A DNA stretch of 54,804 bases from Saccharibacillus sp. CPCC 101409 (GTDB taxonomy: Bacteria; Bacillota; Bacilli; Paenibacillales; Paenibacillaceae): the NCBI RefSeq assembly GCF_030518235.1, contig NZ_JAULSA010000022.1:1-54804 (forward strand), written 5' to 3'. The position numbers were made by a program, and so were the translations under genes. The notes under the pieces are model-generated. The model ran no database searches, was not told the origin of the DNA, and saw nothing but the letters and a program-made list of their open reading frames with translations. Of the stretch, positions 8,411 through 15,684 are shown piece after piece (position 1 is the stretch's first letter; the number at the start of each line of letters is the position of its first letter).

Positions 8411-9415
8411 ATGACATCAAACTTTTGGCAGGACTTACCCCGTCCTTTTTTCATACTGGCCCCGATGGAAGACGTTACGGACGTCGTATTTCGCCATGTG
8501 GTGAGCGCGGCGGCCAGACCGGACGTCTTTTTTACGGAGTTCGCCAATACCGAAAGCTTCTGTCATCCGGAAGGGCATCAAAGCGTGCGCGGGCGGTTGA
8601 CGTTTACCGAAGACGAGCAGCCGATGGTGGCCCATATCTGGGGAGACAAACCGGACTATTTTCGTCAAATGAGTATCGGCATGGCGCAGCAGGGCTTCAA
8701 AGGCATCGATCTCAACATGGGCTGCCCGGTGGACAATGTGGCGGAGAACGGGAAAGGAAGCGGCCTGATTCTTCGTCCCGAGCTCGCGGCGGAGATTATT
8801 CAGGCGGCCAAAGCCGGCGGTCTGCCGGTCAGCGTCAAGACTCGGCTCGGCTTCACCGAGATCGACGAATGGCGGGATTGGCTGACCCATGTCTTGAAGC
8901 AGGATATCGCCAATCTGTCGATTCACCTGCGGACGCGCGAAGAAATGAGCAAAGCCGACGCGCACTGGGAGCTGATTCCGGCGATCAAGCAGCTGCGCGA
9001 CGAGATATCGCCGCAGACGCTGCTGACCATCAACGGCGATATCCCGGATCGGCAAAAAGGGTTGGAGCTGGCGGAGAAGTATGGCGTGGACGGGATTATG
9101 ATCGGGCGCGGTATTTTTCACAATCCGTTTGCGTTCGAGAAAGAGCCGAAAGAGCACGGAAGCGAGGAACTGCTGAATCTGCTGAAGCTTCATCTGGATC
9201 TGCACGACCGGTATTCCTCGGAGCTGGAACGGCGTCCTTTCAAAGCGCTGTCCCGATTCTTCAAGATTTACGTTCGCGGTTTCCGCGGAGCGAGCGAGCT
9301 GAGAGTAAAGTTGATGGAGGCGAAGTCGACGGAGGAAGTGCGGTCGGGGTTGGCGGAGTTCGCGAGCCGGGCAGACGATCGAACAGCGGAGATTCATACG
9401 GAGAGCAAAGGTTGA
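8411..9415 (+). CDS. tRNA-dihydrouridine synthase
   Basis: A 334-residue Dus-family flavoenzyme that reduces uridine to dihydrouridine in tRNA using FMN and NADPH. The TIM barrel begins with '[15 protein letters not shown]'. Cys105 in '[18 protein letters not shown]' is the expected catalytic acid. 'VSVKTRLGF', 'LTINGDI' and '[13 protein letters not shown]' are the phosphate- and FMN-binding segments. It resembles the DusC/Dus3-like set more than the common DusB partner of ntrC or lysS operons. It is transcribed alone; the antisense RNA promoter of the first toxin-antitoxin cassette begins 15 bp after its stop. Confidence 0.9.
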   Translation: MTSNFWQDLPRPFFILAPMEDVTDVVFRHVVSAAARPDVFFTEFANTESFCHPEGHQSVRGRLTFTEDEQPMVAHIWGDKPDYFRQMSIGMAQQGFKGIDLNMGCPVDNVAENGKGSGLILRPELAAEIIQAAKAGGLPVSVKTRLGFTEIDEWRDWLTHVLKQDIANLSIHLRTREEMSKADAHWELIPAIKQLRDEISPQTLLTINGDIPDRQKGLELAEKYGVDGIMIGRGIFHNPFAFEKEPKEHGSEELLNLLKLHLDLHDRYSSELERRPFKALSRFFKIYVRGFRGASELRVKLMEAKSTEEVRSGLAEFASRADDRTAEIHTESKG

Positions 9416-9429
9416 GCTTGCTTTCCAAA

Positions 9430-9458
9430 TTGAATTTTACGGGCTACCCTGCTATAAT
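9430..9458 (+). promoter_or_regulatory. promoter of antitoxin RNA, cassette 1
   Basis: TTGAAT (9430-9435), a 17-bp spacer and TATAAT (9453-9458) form a near-consensus vegetative promoter. It points into the 3' part of the toxin transcript on the other strand. Copy 2 has the same promoter at 11425-11453. Confidence 0.8.
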
Positions 9459-9464
9459 CGAAGA

Positions 9465-9600
9465 ACAAAGAACGCAAAGCAAAAGGAGCCGTGCGTCAAC
9501 ACGACTCCTGATGCAATAGCCGCTTTTAAGGGCGGTTGGCTTTAGGTGAGATCTATCGTTAATAGACCGCTACCTTTGGTGAGGGCGGTCTATTTCTTAT
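9465..9600 (+). ncRNA. predicted antisense antitoxin RNA, cassette 1
   Basis: Predicted transcript from the promoter at 9430-9458 to a terminator with stem AATAGACCGC / GCGGTCTATT (9561-9594) and a U-rich tail. It is antisense to the 3' untranslated end of the toxin mRNA and reaches the toxin stop codon. This is the layout of the Bacillus TxpA/RatA and BsrG/SR4 type I systems. The two cassettes conserve promoter, hairpins and terminator. Ends are inferred from sequence only. Confidence 0.7.
9485..9508 (-). terminator. terminator of toxin mRNA, cassette 1
   Basis: The hairpin GGAG(t)CGTG / CACG(g)CTCC read on the minus strand is followed by TTTTGCTTTGC. It lies about 80 bp beyond the toxin stop, so sense and antisense RNAs overlap by roughly 100 nt. 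Confidence 0.65.
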
Positions 9601-9673
9601 TGTGGAACGAAAGAATCAAGATCACTAACGTTGCGAACGAGATCATCAACATCAGCGTTTGATAAGTTTCCAC
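9590..9673 (-). CDS. type I toxin, holin-like peptide, copy 1
   Basis: A 27-residue peptide starting METYQTLMLM, with a single hydrophobic segment and ending SFHNKK. It matches the putative holin-like toxin family (TxpA/BsrG/YonT group), small membrane peptides that damage the envelope when over-produced. The start is a GTG (9671-9673) with a strong AAAGGAGGTG site 6 nt upstream. A near-identical copy lies at 11583-11666: eight codons differ silently and only codon 3 changes the residue (Thr/Ile), so the peptide is under purifying selection. The ribosome site is held in a hairpin and an antisense RNA overlaps the 3' end. Confidence 0.88.
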   Translation of the reverse strand: METYQTLMLMISFATLVILILSFHNKK

Positions 9674-9682
9674 AGGCTTCAC

Positions 9683-9696
9683 CTCCTTTACAGGAG
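9683..9696 (-). promoter_or_regulatory. SD-sequestering hairpin of toxin mRNA, copy 1
   Basis: In the toxin mRNA, CTCCT-GTAA-AGGAG folds the Shine-Dalgarno sequence into a 5-bp stem capped by a GNRA tetraloop. Copy 2 has CTCCC-GGAA-GGGAG, so the top pair covaries and the loop stays GNRA, which supports a real structure. Confidence 0.7.
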
Positions 9697-9736
9697 ATTA
9701 GCCGACCGCCCATATAAGCCTTTCTATTGCTTGATT

Positions 9737-9745
9737 AGTATATCA
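9737..9745 (-). promoter_or_regulatory. extended -10 promoter of toxin gene, copy 1
   Basis: Read on the minus strand, TGATATACT is an extended -10 element (TGnTATACT). No good -35 is seen. Copy 2 has TGTTATACT at the matching place. A leader of about 55 nt would result. Confidence 0.6.
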
Positions 9746-9898
9746 CGTATGCGCAAATAAGAGATATTTTAATTACTTGTTTGCGTTATTTCAATGCAAT
9801 AAACAGCAAAACACCCGTCCTCTTTTCCCCCGATCTGTGTTACGCTTATCCGATATCCGCACCAAGCACCAGGCGAGACCGAAGGAGTCCAAACAACC

Positions 9899-11371
9899 AT
9901 GAACGAGAATCAACCGATCGAAGCTTCCCAAGCTTCTTTTTCCGACTACAACCTCAGCCCCGAAATCGCCCGCGCGCTCGACACTTTAGGTTACACATCC
10001 CCGACTTCCGTCCAGCAGCAGGTCATCCCGCAGGCTCTCGCAGGCCGCGACGTGACCGTCAAATCGCGCACCGGCAGCGGCAAAACGGCCGCCTACGGCA
10101 TTCCGCTGTGCCAACTGCTAGACTGGGAAGAAAGCCGCCCGCAGGCGCTGATCCTGACCCCGACGCGCGAGCTGGCCGACCAGGTCAAAGAAGACATCAT
10201 GAACATCGGGCGTTTCAAGCGCATCAAAGCGGCGGCAATCTACGGCAAGCAGCCGTTCGACCGGCAGAAGCGCGAGCTGATGCAGCGCAATCACGTGATC
10301 GTCGGTACGCCCGGACGCGTGATGGATCATATCGAGAAAGACACCATCGACCTGGAGCGCATTCAATACCTGGTGATCGACGAAGCCGACGAGATGCTGA
10401 GCATGGGCTTTATCGAGCAGTTGGAGAAGATTATCCGCGAGCTGCCGAAGAAACGGGTCACGATGCTGTTCTCCGCGACGCTTCCGCAGGACGTTGAACG
10501 CCTCTGCCACCGCTATATGAACGACCCGGTCGATATCGAGATCGGTTCGGCGGCGGATAAGCGGCAGACGCAGATTCAGCATAGACTGTACAGAGTCGGC
10601 GAAAAGTCCAAACCGGCACTGCTGCAAAAAGTCACGGTAGTCGAGAATCCGGACAGCTGCATGATTTTCTGCCGGACGAAGGATAATGTGGACGCGGCGG
10701 CGCTTCATCTGGAACGCTTCGGCTACCCGGTCAACAAGATCCACGGCGGCATGGAACAGGACGACCGCAACCGCGTGATGAACGAGTTCCGCAGCGGGAA
10801 GTTCCGTTACCTGGTCGCGACCGACGTGGCGGCGCGCGGCATCGACATCGACCGGATCACGCATGTCATCAACTACGATCTGCCGATGGAAAAAGAAAGC
10901 TACGTCCACCGCACAGGCCGGACCGGACGCGCGGGACAAAGCGGGATTGCGATCACGTTCGCGACGCCGTTCGAAGACAAATTCCTCGGTGCGATCGAAA
11001 ACTATATCGGCTTCGAACTTCCGCGCGCCGAAGAACCTTCCGCTTACGCGGTATCCGAAGCGCAGAGCGCGTTCGACCGCAAGCTGCGCGACCGTCCGGC
11101 AGCGAAGAAGGTCAAAGGCGAAGAACTGAACGCGGACATTATGAAGCTGTATTTTAACGGCGGCAAAAAGAAAAAGCTGCGTCCGGTCGACTTCGTCGGT
11201 ACGATCGCACGAATCGAAGGCATCACGGCCGAAGATATCGGGATCATCAGCGTGCAGGAGACCGTGACCTATGTGGACATCCTGAACGGCAAAGGCGCGA
11301 AAGTGCTGAAAGCGATGCAGGAGACGACGGTGAAAGGGAAGCTGCTGAAGGTGCAGAAAGCGAGAACGTAG
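9899..11371 (+). CDS. dbpA: DEAD-box ATP-dependent RNA helicase DbpA (YxiN-like)
   Basis: A 490-residue DEAD-box helicase. The Q-motif is near residues 14-41, the Walker A 'SRTGSGKT' at 56-63, 'PTRELA' at 88-93, DEAD at 161-164, 'SAT' near 192, 'TDVAARGID' near 315 and 'HRTGRTGR' near 340. The last roughly 75 residues ('[19 protein letters not shown]' onward) form the DbpA-type RNA-binding domain, which in YxiN and DbpA recognises hairpin 92 of 23S rRNA during large-subunit assembly. It is flanked on both sides by direct copies of a toxin-antitoxin cassette. Confidence 0.93.
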   Translation: MNENQPIEASQASFSDYNLSPEIARALDTLGYTSPTSVQQQVIPQALAGRDVTVKSRTGSGKTAAYGIPLCQLLDWEESRPQALILTPTRELADQVKEDIMNIGRFKRIKAAAIYGKQPFDRQKRELMQRNHVIVGTPGRVMDHIEKDTIDLERIQYLVIDEADEMLSMGFIEQLEKIIRELPKKRVTMLFSATLPQDVERLCHRYMNDPVDIEIGSAADKRQTQIQHRLYRVGEKSKPALLQKVTVVENPDSCMIFCRTKDNVDAAALHLERFGYPVNKIHGGMEQDDRNRVMNEFRSGKFRYLVATDVAARGIDIDRITHVINYDLPMEKESYVHRTGRTGRAGQSGIAITFATPFEDKFLGAIENYIGFELPRAEEPSAYAVSEAQSAFDRKLRDRPAAKKVKGEELNADIMKLYFNGGKKKKLRPVDFVGTIARIEGITAEDIGIISVQETVTYVDILNGKGAKVLKAMQETTVKGKLLKVQKART

Positions 11372-11424
11372 CAGGGGTGACGTGGTTATTCAAGCTAAGT
11401 GAAACCAACTACCCAATCTCCAAA

Positions 11425-11453
11425 TTGAACTTTTCAACTGCTACTGTTATAAT
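11425..11453 (+). promoter_or_regulatory. promoter of antitoxin RNA, cassette 2
   Basis: TTGAAC (11425-11430), a 17-bp spacer and TATAAT (11448-11453). It is equivalent to the cassette 1 promoter although the spacer sequence has diverged. Confidence 0.8.
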
Positions 11454-11459
11454 CGAACT

Positions 11460-11595
11460 ATAAATAAGCAAAGAAAGAGGAGCCGTGCGCTAACACGACT
11501 CCCGATGCAATAGCCGCTTTTAAGGGCGGTTGGCTTTGGAAGGTTGCTCTATAAATAGACCGCTACCTTTGGAGAGGGCGGTCTATTTCTTGTTG
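11460..11595 (+). ncRNA. predicted antisense antitoxin RNA, cassette 2
   Basis: Predicted transcript ending at the stem AATAGACCGC / GCGGTCTATT (11554-11587) followed by TCTTG. It is antisense to the 3' end of the second toxin mRNA. Its first about 20 nt and the stretch at 11536-11553 differ from cassette 1, which could make the two antitoxins cassette-specific. Confidence 0.7.
11479..11502 (-). terminator. terminator of toxin mRNA, cassette 2
   Basis: A hairpin equivalent to that at 9485-9508, with arms GGAG/CTCC and CGTG/CACG. On the minus strand it is followed by a U-rich TCTTTCTTTGC tract. Confidence 0.65.
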
Positions 11596-11666
11596 TGGAA
11601 AGAAAGAATCAGAATCACCAACGTCGCAAACGAGATCATCAACATTAGCGTTTGATAGATTTCCAC
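11583..11666 (-). CDS. type I toxin, holin-like peptide, copy 2
   Basis: A 27-residue membrane peptide starting MEIYQTLMLM, identical to copy 1 apart from residue 3. The GTG start (11664-11666) follows the ribosome site GGGAGGTGATG. After the stop the mRNA carries GACCGCCC, which can pair with GGGCGGTC in its own leader (11698-11705), as in copy 1. As in known holin-like type I toxins, the peptide would insert in the cytoplasmic membrane; expression should be checked by the antisense RNA from 11425-11453. Confidence 0.88.
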   Translation of the reverse strand: MEIYQTLMLMISFATLVILILSFHNKK

Positions 11667-11676
11667 GAAGCATCAC

Positions 11677-11690
11677 CTCCCTTCCGGGAG
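11677..11690 (-). promoter_or_regulatory. SD-sequestering hairpin of toxin mRNA, copy 2
   Basis: CTCCC-GGAA-GGGAG on the minus strand hides the Shine-Dalgarno sequence. It covaries with copy 1. Confidence 0.7.
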
Positions 11691-11730
11691 ATTAGCCGAC
11701 CGCCCATATAAGCCTTTCTACTGCTTGAAT

Positions 11731-11739
11731 AGTATAACA
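11731..11739 (-). promoter_or_regulatory. extended -10 promoter of toxin gene, copy 2
   Basis: TGTTATACT on the minus strand. A second identical TGTTATACT lies 25 bp further upstream (11756-11764), so copy 2 may have two start points. Confidence 0.55.
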
Positions 11740-11802
11740 TGTACGCGTATAAACGAGTATAACAATTACTGTTTTACGCTATCCCGTCTATTTGAGACGA
11801 GT

Positions 11803-11858
11803 TAACACTAATACGACTCCCAATGCAATGGCCGCTTTAAGGGCGGTCTATTTCTTTC
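11803..11858. repeat. broken third copy of the toxin-antitoxin cassette
   Basis: The stretch 'ACGACTCCCAATGCAATG' followed by 'GCCGCTTTAAGGGCGGTCTA' and 'TTTCTTTC' matches two separate pieces of the cassettes. The GGGCGG of the antitoxin hairpin is joined directly to the GGGCGGTCTATTTCTT of the terminator, and everything between and beyond is lost. No toxin codons beyond the very last few remain. It overlaps the 3' end of the following minus-strand gene. Confidence 0.7.
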
Positions 11859-12724
11859 TTCTCCAAAGAAAGAAACTCCGATACTTCCCCAACCCCGGCC
11901 AGCGCCTCCAGCAGCGCAAACGTCCCGCCGCCCCATTCGCCGTCCGGGTCCCAGACCTGTCTGCCGATCCGCACGCCGTCCTTGCCGATATAAGGCTTCG
12001 CCCGTTCCAGCGCTTCTTCGACGAATCCGTCCGGCAGCGGCTTGCCTCGTTTCCTCGACCATTCGGTCACAAACGACAGCCCGCGCAGGATATCGTATTC
12101 GAAAAACCTCGGAAAGCACGGTTTCAGCCAATCTTCGTTAATCACCTGCCCGCTCGACTTCGAACACACCAGCTTATGCTCGATCAGATACCGTGCGCCT
12201 TCGTCCAGGAAGTCTTTTTCCCGCTGCGTAAATTCCCGCTTCGTACAGCGCAGGATCGCTTCGAGCGGCGGGAGGGTGGAGACGATCGAGCTTTTATGCG
12301 AATGCAGGTACGCGTCCGGGTCGCAGTTGAGTCCGCCGTCGGGCAGCTGATGATCCAGCAGCCATTCGCGAATCCACGGCAGCTCGCGGTCCAGATCGCA
12401 GCCGTAATCCTGCAGGATCATATAGAACACCGCGAGCTCGCAGTGGCAGCAGTCCCATTTATCCAGATCGGATTCATGCGCGGGAGCGTCCTGCTCCGCG
12501 ATCACAAACACCGGCCATACGCGGGTTTGCAGCAGCTTTTTCGCTTCCAGAATCGCCGGCTCGGGAATGCGCCGCACTTTGCCCATCTCGCGCAGCGCCG
12601 CCATATGCCACCAGGCGCCGGTCCATTTGTCGCGGCTGCCCTCGCCCTGAGCGAATGGCGAGCCGTTCTCCAGCCGGCGTACGGAAGCTTCCAGCGCCGC
12701 CGGTACGTTCGATGCATTACCCAT
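11837..12724 (-). CDS. prenyltransferase/squalene-cyclase-like alpha-toroid protein
   Basis: A 295-residue protein resembling the alpha/alpha-barrel of terpene cyclases and prenyltransferase beta subunits, with repeats such as 'LPDGGLNCDPDAYLHSHKSS' and 'VWDPDGEWGGGTFALLEAL'. 'WDCCHCELAVFYMIL' could bind metal. It is shorter than squalene cyclases and I see no DxDD acid motif, so catalysis is uncertain. The ATG at 12724 follows GGAGGAAA and overlaps the upstream gene by 8 nt, indicating translational coupling. The last codons ('KKEIDRP') are made from the broken toxin-antitoxin copy. Last gene of a MerR-led operon. Confidence 0.75.
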   Translation of the reverse strand: MGNASNVPAALEASVRRLENGSPFAQGEGSRDKWTGAWWHMAALREMGKVRRIPEPAILEAKKLLQTRVWPVFVIAEQDAPAHESDLDKWDCCHCELAVFYMILQDYGCDLDRELPWIREWLLDHQLPDGGLNCDPDAYLHSHKSSIVSTLPPLEAILRCTKREFTQREKDFLDEGARYLIEHKLVCSKSSGQVINEDWLKPCFPRFFEYDILRGLSFVTEWSRKRGKPLPDGFVEEALERAKPYIGKDGVRIGRQVWDPDGEWGGGTFALLEALAGVGEVSEFLSLEKKEIDRP

Positions 12725-12953
12725 TCGGAGTTTCCTCCGCCGCGTCCGGTTCGGTCTGGGCCGTCGAGCCGTCCGCTTCGCGCTCAACGATCGTCACGGC
12801 TCTGATCTTTGCGTCGGCGATCTGCCGCAGCACCTGACTTTTGGCATCGGTCGTATCGGAAGCATAAACGTTGGTAAAATACAGCACGCCGTAAACGTCC
12901 TGATACTCGACCGTATACTCCACAGGTTTGTGTTCCCGCTGCTTCGTTTCCAT
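12717..12953 (-). CDS. small protein of unknown function in MerR operon
   Basis: A 78-residue protein with a beta-rich middle ('VEYTVEYQDVYGVLYFTNVYA') and an acidic tail. I do not recognise the family. The ATG at 12953 follows AGGCGG at normal distance; a GTG at 12962 is less well placed. Its 3' end overlaps the start of the toroid gene by 8 nt, so the two are probably co-translated and may work together. Confidence 0.6.
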   Translation of the reverse strand: METKQREHKPVEYTVEYQDVYGVLYFTNVYASDTTDAKSQVLRQIADAKIRAVTIVEREADGSTAQTEPDAAEETPNG

Positions 12954-12996
12954 GCTTTTCACCGCCTGAGTTTGTTTTTGACAACGCTCCCGAATC

Positions 12997-13503
12997 TTAT
13001 CCGTCGATCCGGTATTCTTTTTCCAGATACGCGTATTGGTTCGGCCGGTCTTCCGGAAACTGCGGCAGCACGCAAACGCTTCGGTCCGCTTCGGGCGGGA
13101 GAGAGGAAGCCCGGCTCCATTCTTCGGCCCGTTCGACTGCCTCTTCGTCGATTGCGGCGCCGTCCATATCGTCTTCGCCGACGAACTCGATCGGGATGTT
13201 TCGGCTTAGCGTGCGCGTTTCGGAGATCAAGCTGACCGTAACCATCCGTTCGCCGCAGGAGATCGCGTGCCGGGTGAATACTTCCAGCACCGCGTCCCGT
13301 GCCGGGGCGTCCGCCTTGAGATATCCATGCGAGTTTCCGGCAAAAGGATTCCGGCTCGGCGAGCGGAACAGGCCGTCCGGCAGGTCGATCCGCAGTTCGC
13401 AGCTTCGGTCTCGCGCCGTGTCTTCCGCGTCCCAGCGAATCCACAAATAGTTCAGTCCTTCTTCGTTTTCCATTTTGGATTTGGCCCATCTCAGCTCGAG
13501 CAT
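12997..13503 (-). CDS. conserved-looking protein of unknown function in MerR operon
   Basis: A 168-residue acidic protein. The N-terminal 'MLELRWAKSKMENEEGLNYLWIRWD' and a beta-rich core ('CELRIDLPDGLF', 'MVTVSLISETRTLSRNIPIEFVGED') suggest an Ig-like or beta-sandwich fold; the C-terminal about 50 residues are acidic. No family is recognised. Its ATG overlaps the MerR stop codon by one base (TAATG), so it is coupled to the regulator. This argues that the regulator and this protein form a functional unit. Confidence 0.65.
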   Translation of the reverse strand: MLELRWAKSKMENEEGLNYLWIRWDAEDTARDRSCELRIDLPDGLFRSPSRNPFAGNSHGYLKADAPARDAVLEVFTRHAISCGERMVTVSLISETRTLSRNIPIEFVGEDDMDGAAIDEEAVERAEEWSRASSLPPEADRSVCVLPQFPEDRPNQYAYLEKEYRIDG

Positions 13504-13919
13504 TACCGATCGCCTTCTTCCAGCAGCCGCGACACCGACTCGATCATTTTCTGCTTCGTCTCGGCGGAGATTCGGGGACTGATCGTCATTGCGACGTCGT
13601 CGGTGATGCGCAGCGTTTCGTTCTCGAGAATGCGGCTGGACTCGTAGAGCGGAAGCTGGCTGCCGATCTTCTCGATCTCTTCCGGCGTCAGGTGCCGCAG
13701 CTTGTCTTGAATCGCGGACAGCGTTTCGCCTGTGCGCGACAGGGTGAGGATTGCGCGAAACCAGTGCAGATGCCGCTCGCCGTACACCCGCTTGTTGCCC
13801 GAAAGTTCGAGAGGAGGCACCATGCCGATCTGTGTATAATAACGGATCGTTCGCAGATTCATGCGCGGGTCGTCTTTTTGCAGCAGTTCCGCTATTTGCC
13901 TTGCCGTATAACCGTTCAC
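13503..13919 (-). CDS. MerR-family transcriptional regulator
   Basis: A 138-residue regulator. Residues 3-70 form the winged helix of MerR proteins ('YTARQIAELLQ', 'NLRTIRYYTQIGMVPP', 'KRVYGERHLHWFRAILTLSRTG'). The dimerisation helix follows and there is little C-terminal effector domain. The GTG start follows GGAGGT. It heads a four-gene operon. The upstream region holds two similar palindromes whose centres are 19 bp apart, so autoregulation is likely; the signal is not evident. Confidence 0.85.
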   Translation of the reverse strand: MNGYTARQIAELLQKDDPRMNLRTIRYYTQIGMVPPLELSGNKRVYGERHLHWFRAILTLSRTGETLSAIQDKLRHLTPEEIEKIGSQLPLYESSRILENETLRITDDVAMTISPRISAETKQKMIESVSRLLEEGDR

Positions 13920-13952
13920 CGCACACCTCCGTATGATGAAAAGGATAGTGTT

Positions 13953-13983
13953 ACACTTTAGTGTTTGTTATACAGTTTACTGT
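13953..13983 (-). promoter_or_regulatory. paired palindromes and promoter of MerR operon
   Basis: ACACTTTAGTGT (13953-13964) and ACAGTTTACTGT (13972-13983) are both perfect palindromes differing at one base pair per arm. On the minus strand they provide TTACAG, a 19-bp spacer and TAAAGT, matching the overlong spacer typical of MerR-activated promoters. Confidence 0.65.
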
Positions 13984-14043
13984 AACGATTGCGAATTGTC
14001 AAAATTAAAATTCGTTCTTTTGAAGCCGGGGATGCGCACAGGC

Positions 14044-14080
14044 AAACAGACCGCTGCCTCGGCGAGGACGGCCTGTTTTA
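14044..14080. terminator. probable terminator after stalk-domain gene
   Basis: AAACAG(a)CCG and CGG(c)CTGTTT form an interrupted stem around a GC-rich inner hairpin (TGCCTCGGCGAGG). T-runs on either strand would allow it to serve the minus-strand gene that ends at 14110. Confidence 0.5.
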
Positions 14081-14109
14081 AGGAAAGCGAAACGCTGCGA
14101 TTTAAAACT

Positions 14110-14778
14110 TTACGGACAAGGATACCAGTCCAAGATGCTGCCGAGAATAGGATCGTACCGCCATCTTGTGCACATCTGCTCGCTGCCCGAATCTTTTTTG
14201 TCGGGTTTGGTCGTTTTCTGGTCGTCTTTTTTGCGATTGTCGGCCAGTTCTTTGAGGTATTTGGCAAAGTCGTCCTGGACTTGTTTCTGGGTGAGGTTGT
14301 ACTGTTTCAAAAAGGCGTCGTCGTAGATGCTGACTTCCTGGAGGTAAGGGTTCCACAGCACGAGCGCGCCGCTGGCTTCCCCGATAAATCGCAGAGGGAC
14401 GAACGTGTAGCCGCCGCGGGTTACGGCCGCTTCGGACAGCTGCACGGACTTTCCGTTCACGGTTGCCTGTTTGCTGCCGACCTTGAGCGTGAAATCGAGC
14501 GATCCTTTGGTGCCGCGAATCGTCTGCGCCGCTTCGTTCCACGTGATCTTAATGCCGAGCGATTCGAACAAAGGCCGCATGGGAACCAGCGTCGTGCCGT
14601 TCTTGCTGTACGGCGCGGCGCCGAGCTGGAGAGGCTTGTCGTTGTAAATGATGCCGATCTTGGAACTGCTTTTCGTTTCGGCGAGAGCCGTCAGGGGCAG
14701 CGAGAGAAACAGCAAAACAGCGAGCATTGTGCGGACTATCCAGGGGCTGGATAATCGGCTGAACGAATAAACATTCAT
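14110..14778 (-). CDS. secreted protein with copper-amine-oxidase-N (stalk) domain
   Basis: A 222-residue exported protein. Residues 15-33 are a signal peptide ending LTALAETK. The 'stalk' domain follows, with its usual pieces 'GTTLVPMRPLFESLGIKITWNEA', 'VNGKSVQLSEAAVTRGGYTFVPLRFIGEASGA' and 'VSIYD'. After this come a charged linker (about 165-195) and a short Cys-containing tail. This domain is common in Paenibacillaceae cell-surface proteins; it is not an oxidase. Monocistronic. Confidence 0.85.
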   Translation of the reverse strand: MNVYSFSRLSSPWIVRTMLAVLLFLSLPLTALAETKSSSKIGIIYNDKPLQLGAAPYSKNGTTLVPMRPLFESLGIKITWNEAAQTIRGTKGSLDFTLKVGSKQATVNGKSVQLSEAAVTRGGYTFVPLRFIGEASGALVLWNPYLQEVSIYDDAFLKQYNLTQKQVQDDFAKYLKELADNRKKDDQKTTKPDKKDSGSEQMCTRWRYDPILGSILDWYPCP

Positions 14779-14949
14779 CGGATTGACCCACTCCTTTCAT
14801 TAACCACATTTAACCCCACCTGGATGGGATGAAACGGAAAAAAGACCGTATTCCCGGTTCTTTGATATATTCTTCGAACATCCAATTCAAATCCCGGAAC
14901 ATCCATTGTAAAATGAATACAAATCAAGCGGACAAAGGAGAGCTGCGTC

Positions 14950-15657
14950 ATGAAGCTGGAAGAAGTCATGAGCGAACTCGAATCCCTGGGCAAAGAAGCA
15001 ATCAAGAAAAGGTATGTGTCGAGCGGGGCGCGCGAGCCGCTGTTCGGGGTGGCGACCGGGGCGATGAAGCCGATGGTCAAAGCGATTAAAAAAGATCGGG
15101 AACTGGCGGAAAAGCTGTACGGCACCGGCAATTACGACGCGATGTACGTTGCGGGAATCATTGCCGATCCCAAAGCGATGACGGAAGAAGACTTCGAACG
15201 CTGGATCGACGCCGCTTACTTCTACATGATCTCCGATTATATCGTGGCCGTTACGCTGGCGGAAACGGATATCGCCCAGCAGGTGGCGGACAAATGGATC
15301 GACAGCGGAGACGAACTGCGGATGTCGGCGGGGTGGAACTGTTACTGCTGGCTGCTCGGCAGCCGGAAAGACAGCGAGTTTTCGGCGGACAAGCTGGACG
15401 GGCTGCTCAAGCGGGTCGAGCAAAGTATCCATACCGCGCCGGAGAGGGCCAAATATGCGATGAACCAGTTTATTTATACCGTCGCGGTATCTTATGCCGC
15501 CCTGCACGGCCGGGCCGCGCAAACCGCCGAAGCGGTCGGGTCGGTCGAAGTGCATGCGGACGGCGCGAACGTCAAATACCTGAACGCGTCGGAAACGATC
15601 CGTAAAGACGAGGAAAAAGGACGGATCGGCTTCAAACGGAAATATGTGCGGTGTTAG
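14950..15657 (+). CDS. DNA alkylation repair protein (AlkD-like HEAT repeat)
   Basis: A 235-residue all-helical protein of the AlkC/AlkD superfamily, HEAT-like repeats that in AlkD remove N3- and N7-alkylpurines. Visible parts are 'FGVATGAMKPMVKAIKKDRELAEKLY', 'DAMYVAGIIADPKAMTEEDFERWIDA' and 'GWNCYCWLLGSRKD'. Whether the catalytic Asp/Trp set of AlkD is complete cannot be told here, and many members of this subgroup are uncharacterised. RBS AAAGGAGAG precedes the ATG. The propeller gene follows 27 bp downstream. Confidence 0.8.
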   Translation: MKLEEVMSELESLGKEAIKKRYVSSGAREPLFGVATGAMKPMVKAIKKDRELAEKLYGTGNYDAMYVAGIIADPKAMTEEDFERWIDAAYFYMISDYIVAVTLAETDIAQQVADKWIDSGDELRMSAGWNCYCWLLGSRKDSEFSADKLDGLLKRVEQSIHTAPERAKYAMNQFIYTVAVSYAALHGRAAQTAEAVGSVEVHADGANVKYLNASETIRKDEEKGRIGFKRKYVRC

Positions 15658-15684
15658 ATTTTTCGAAACGGAGTGAGCGGCCGG

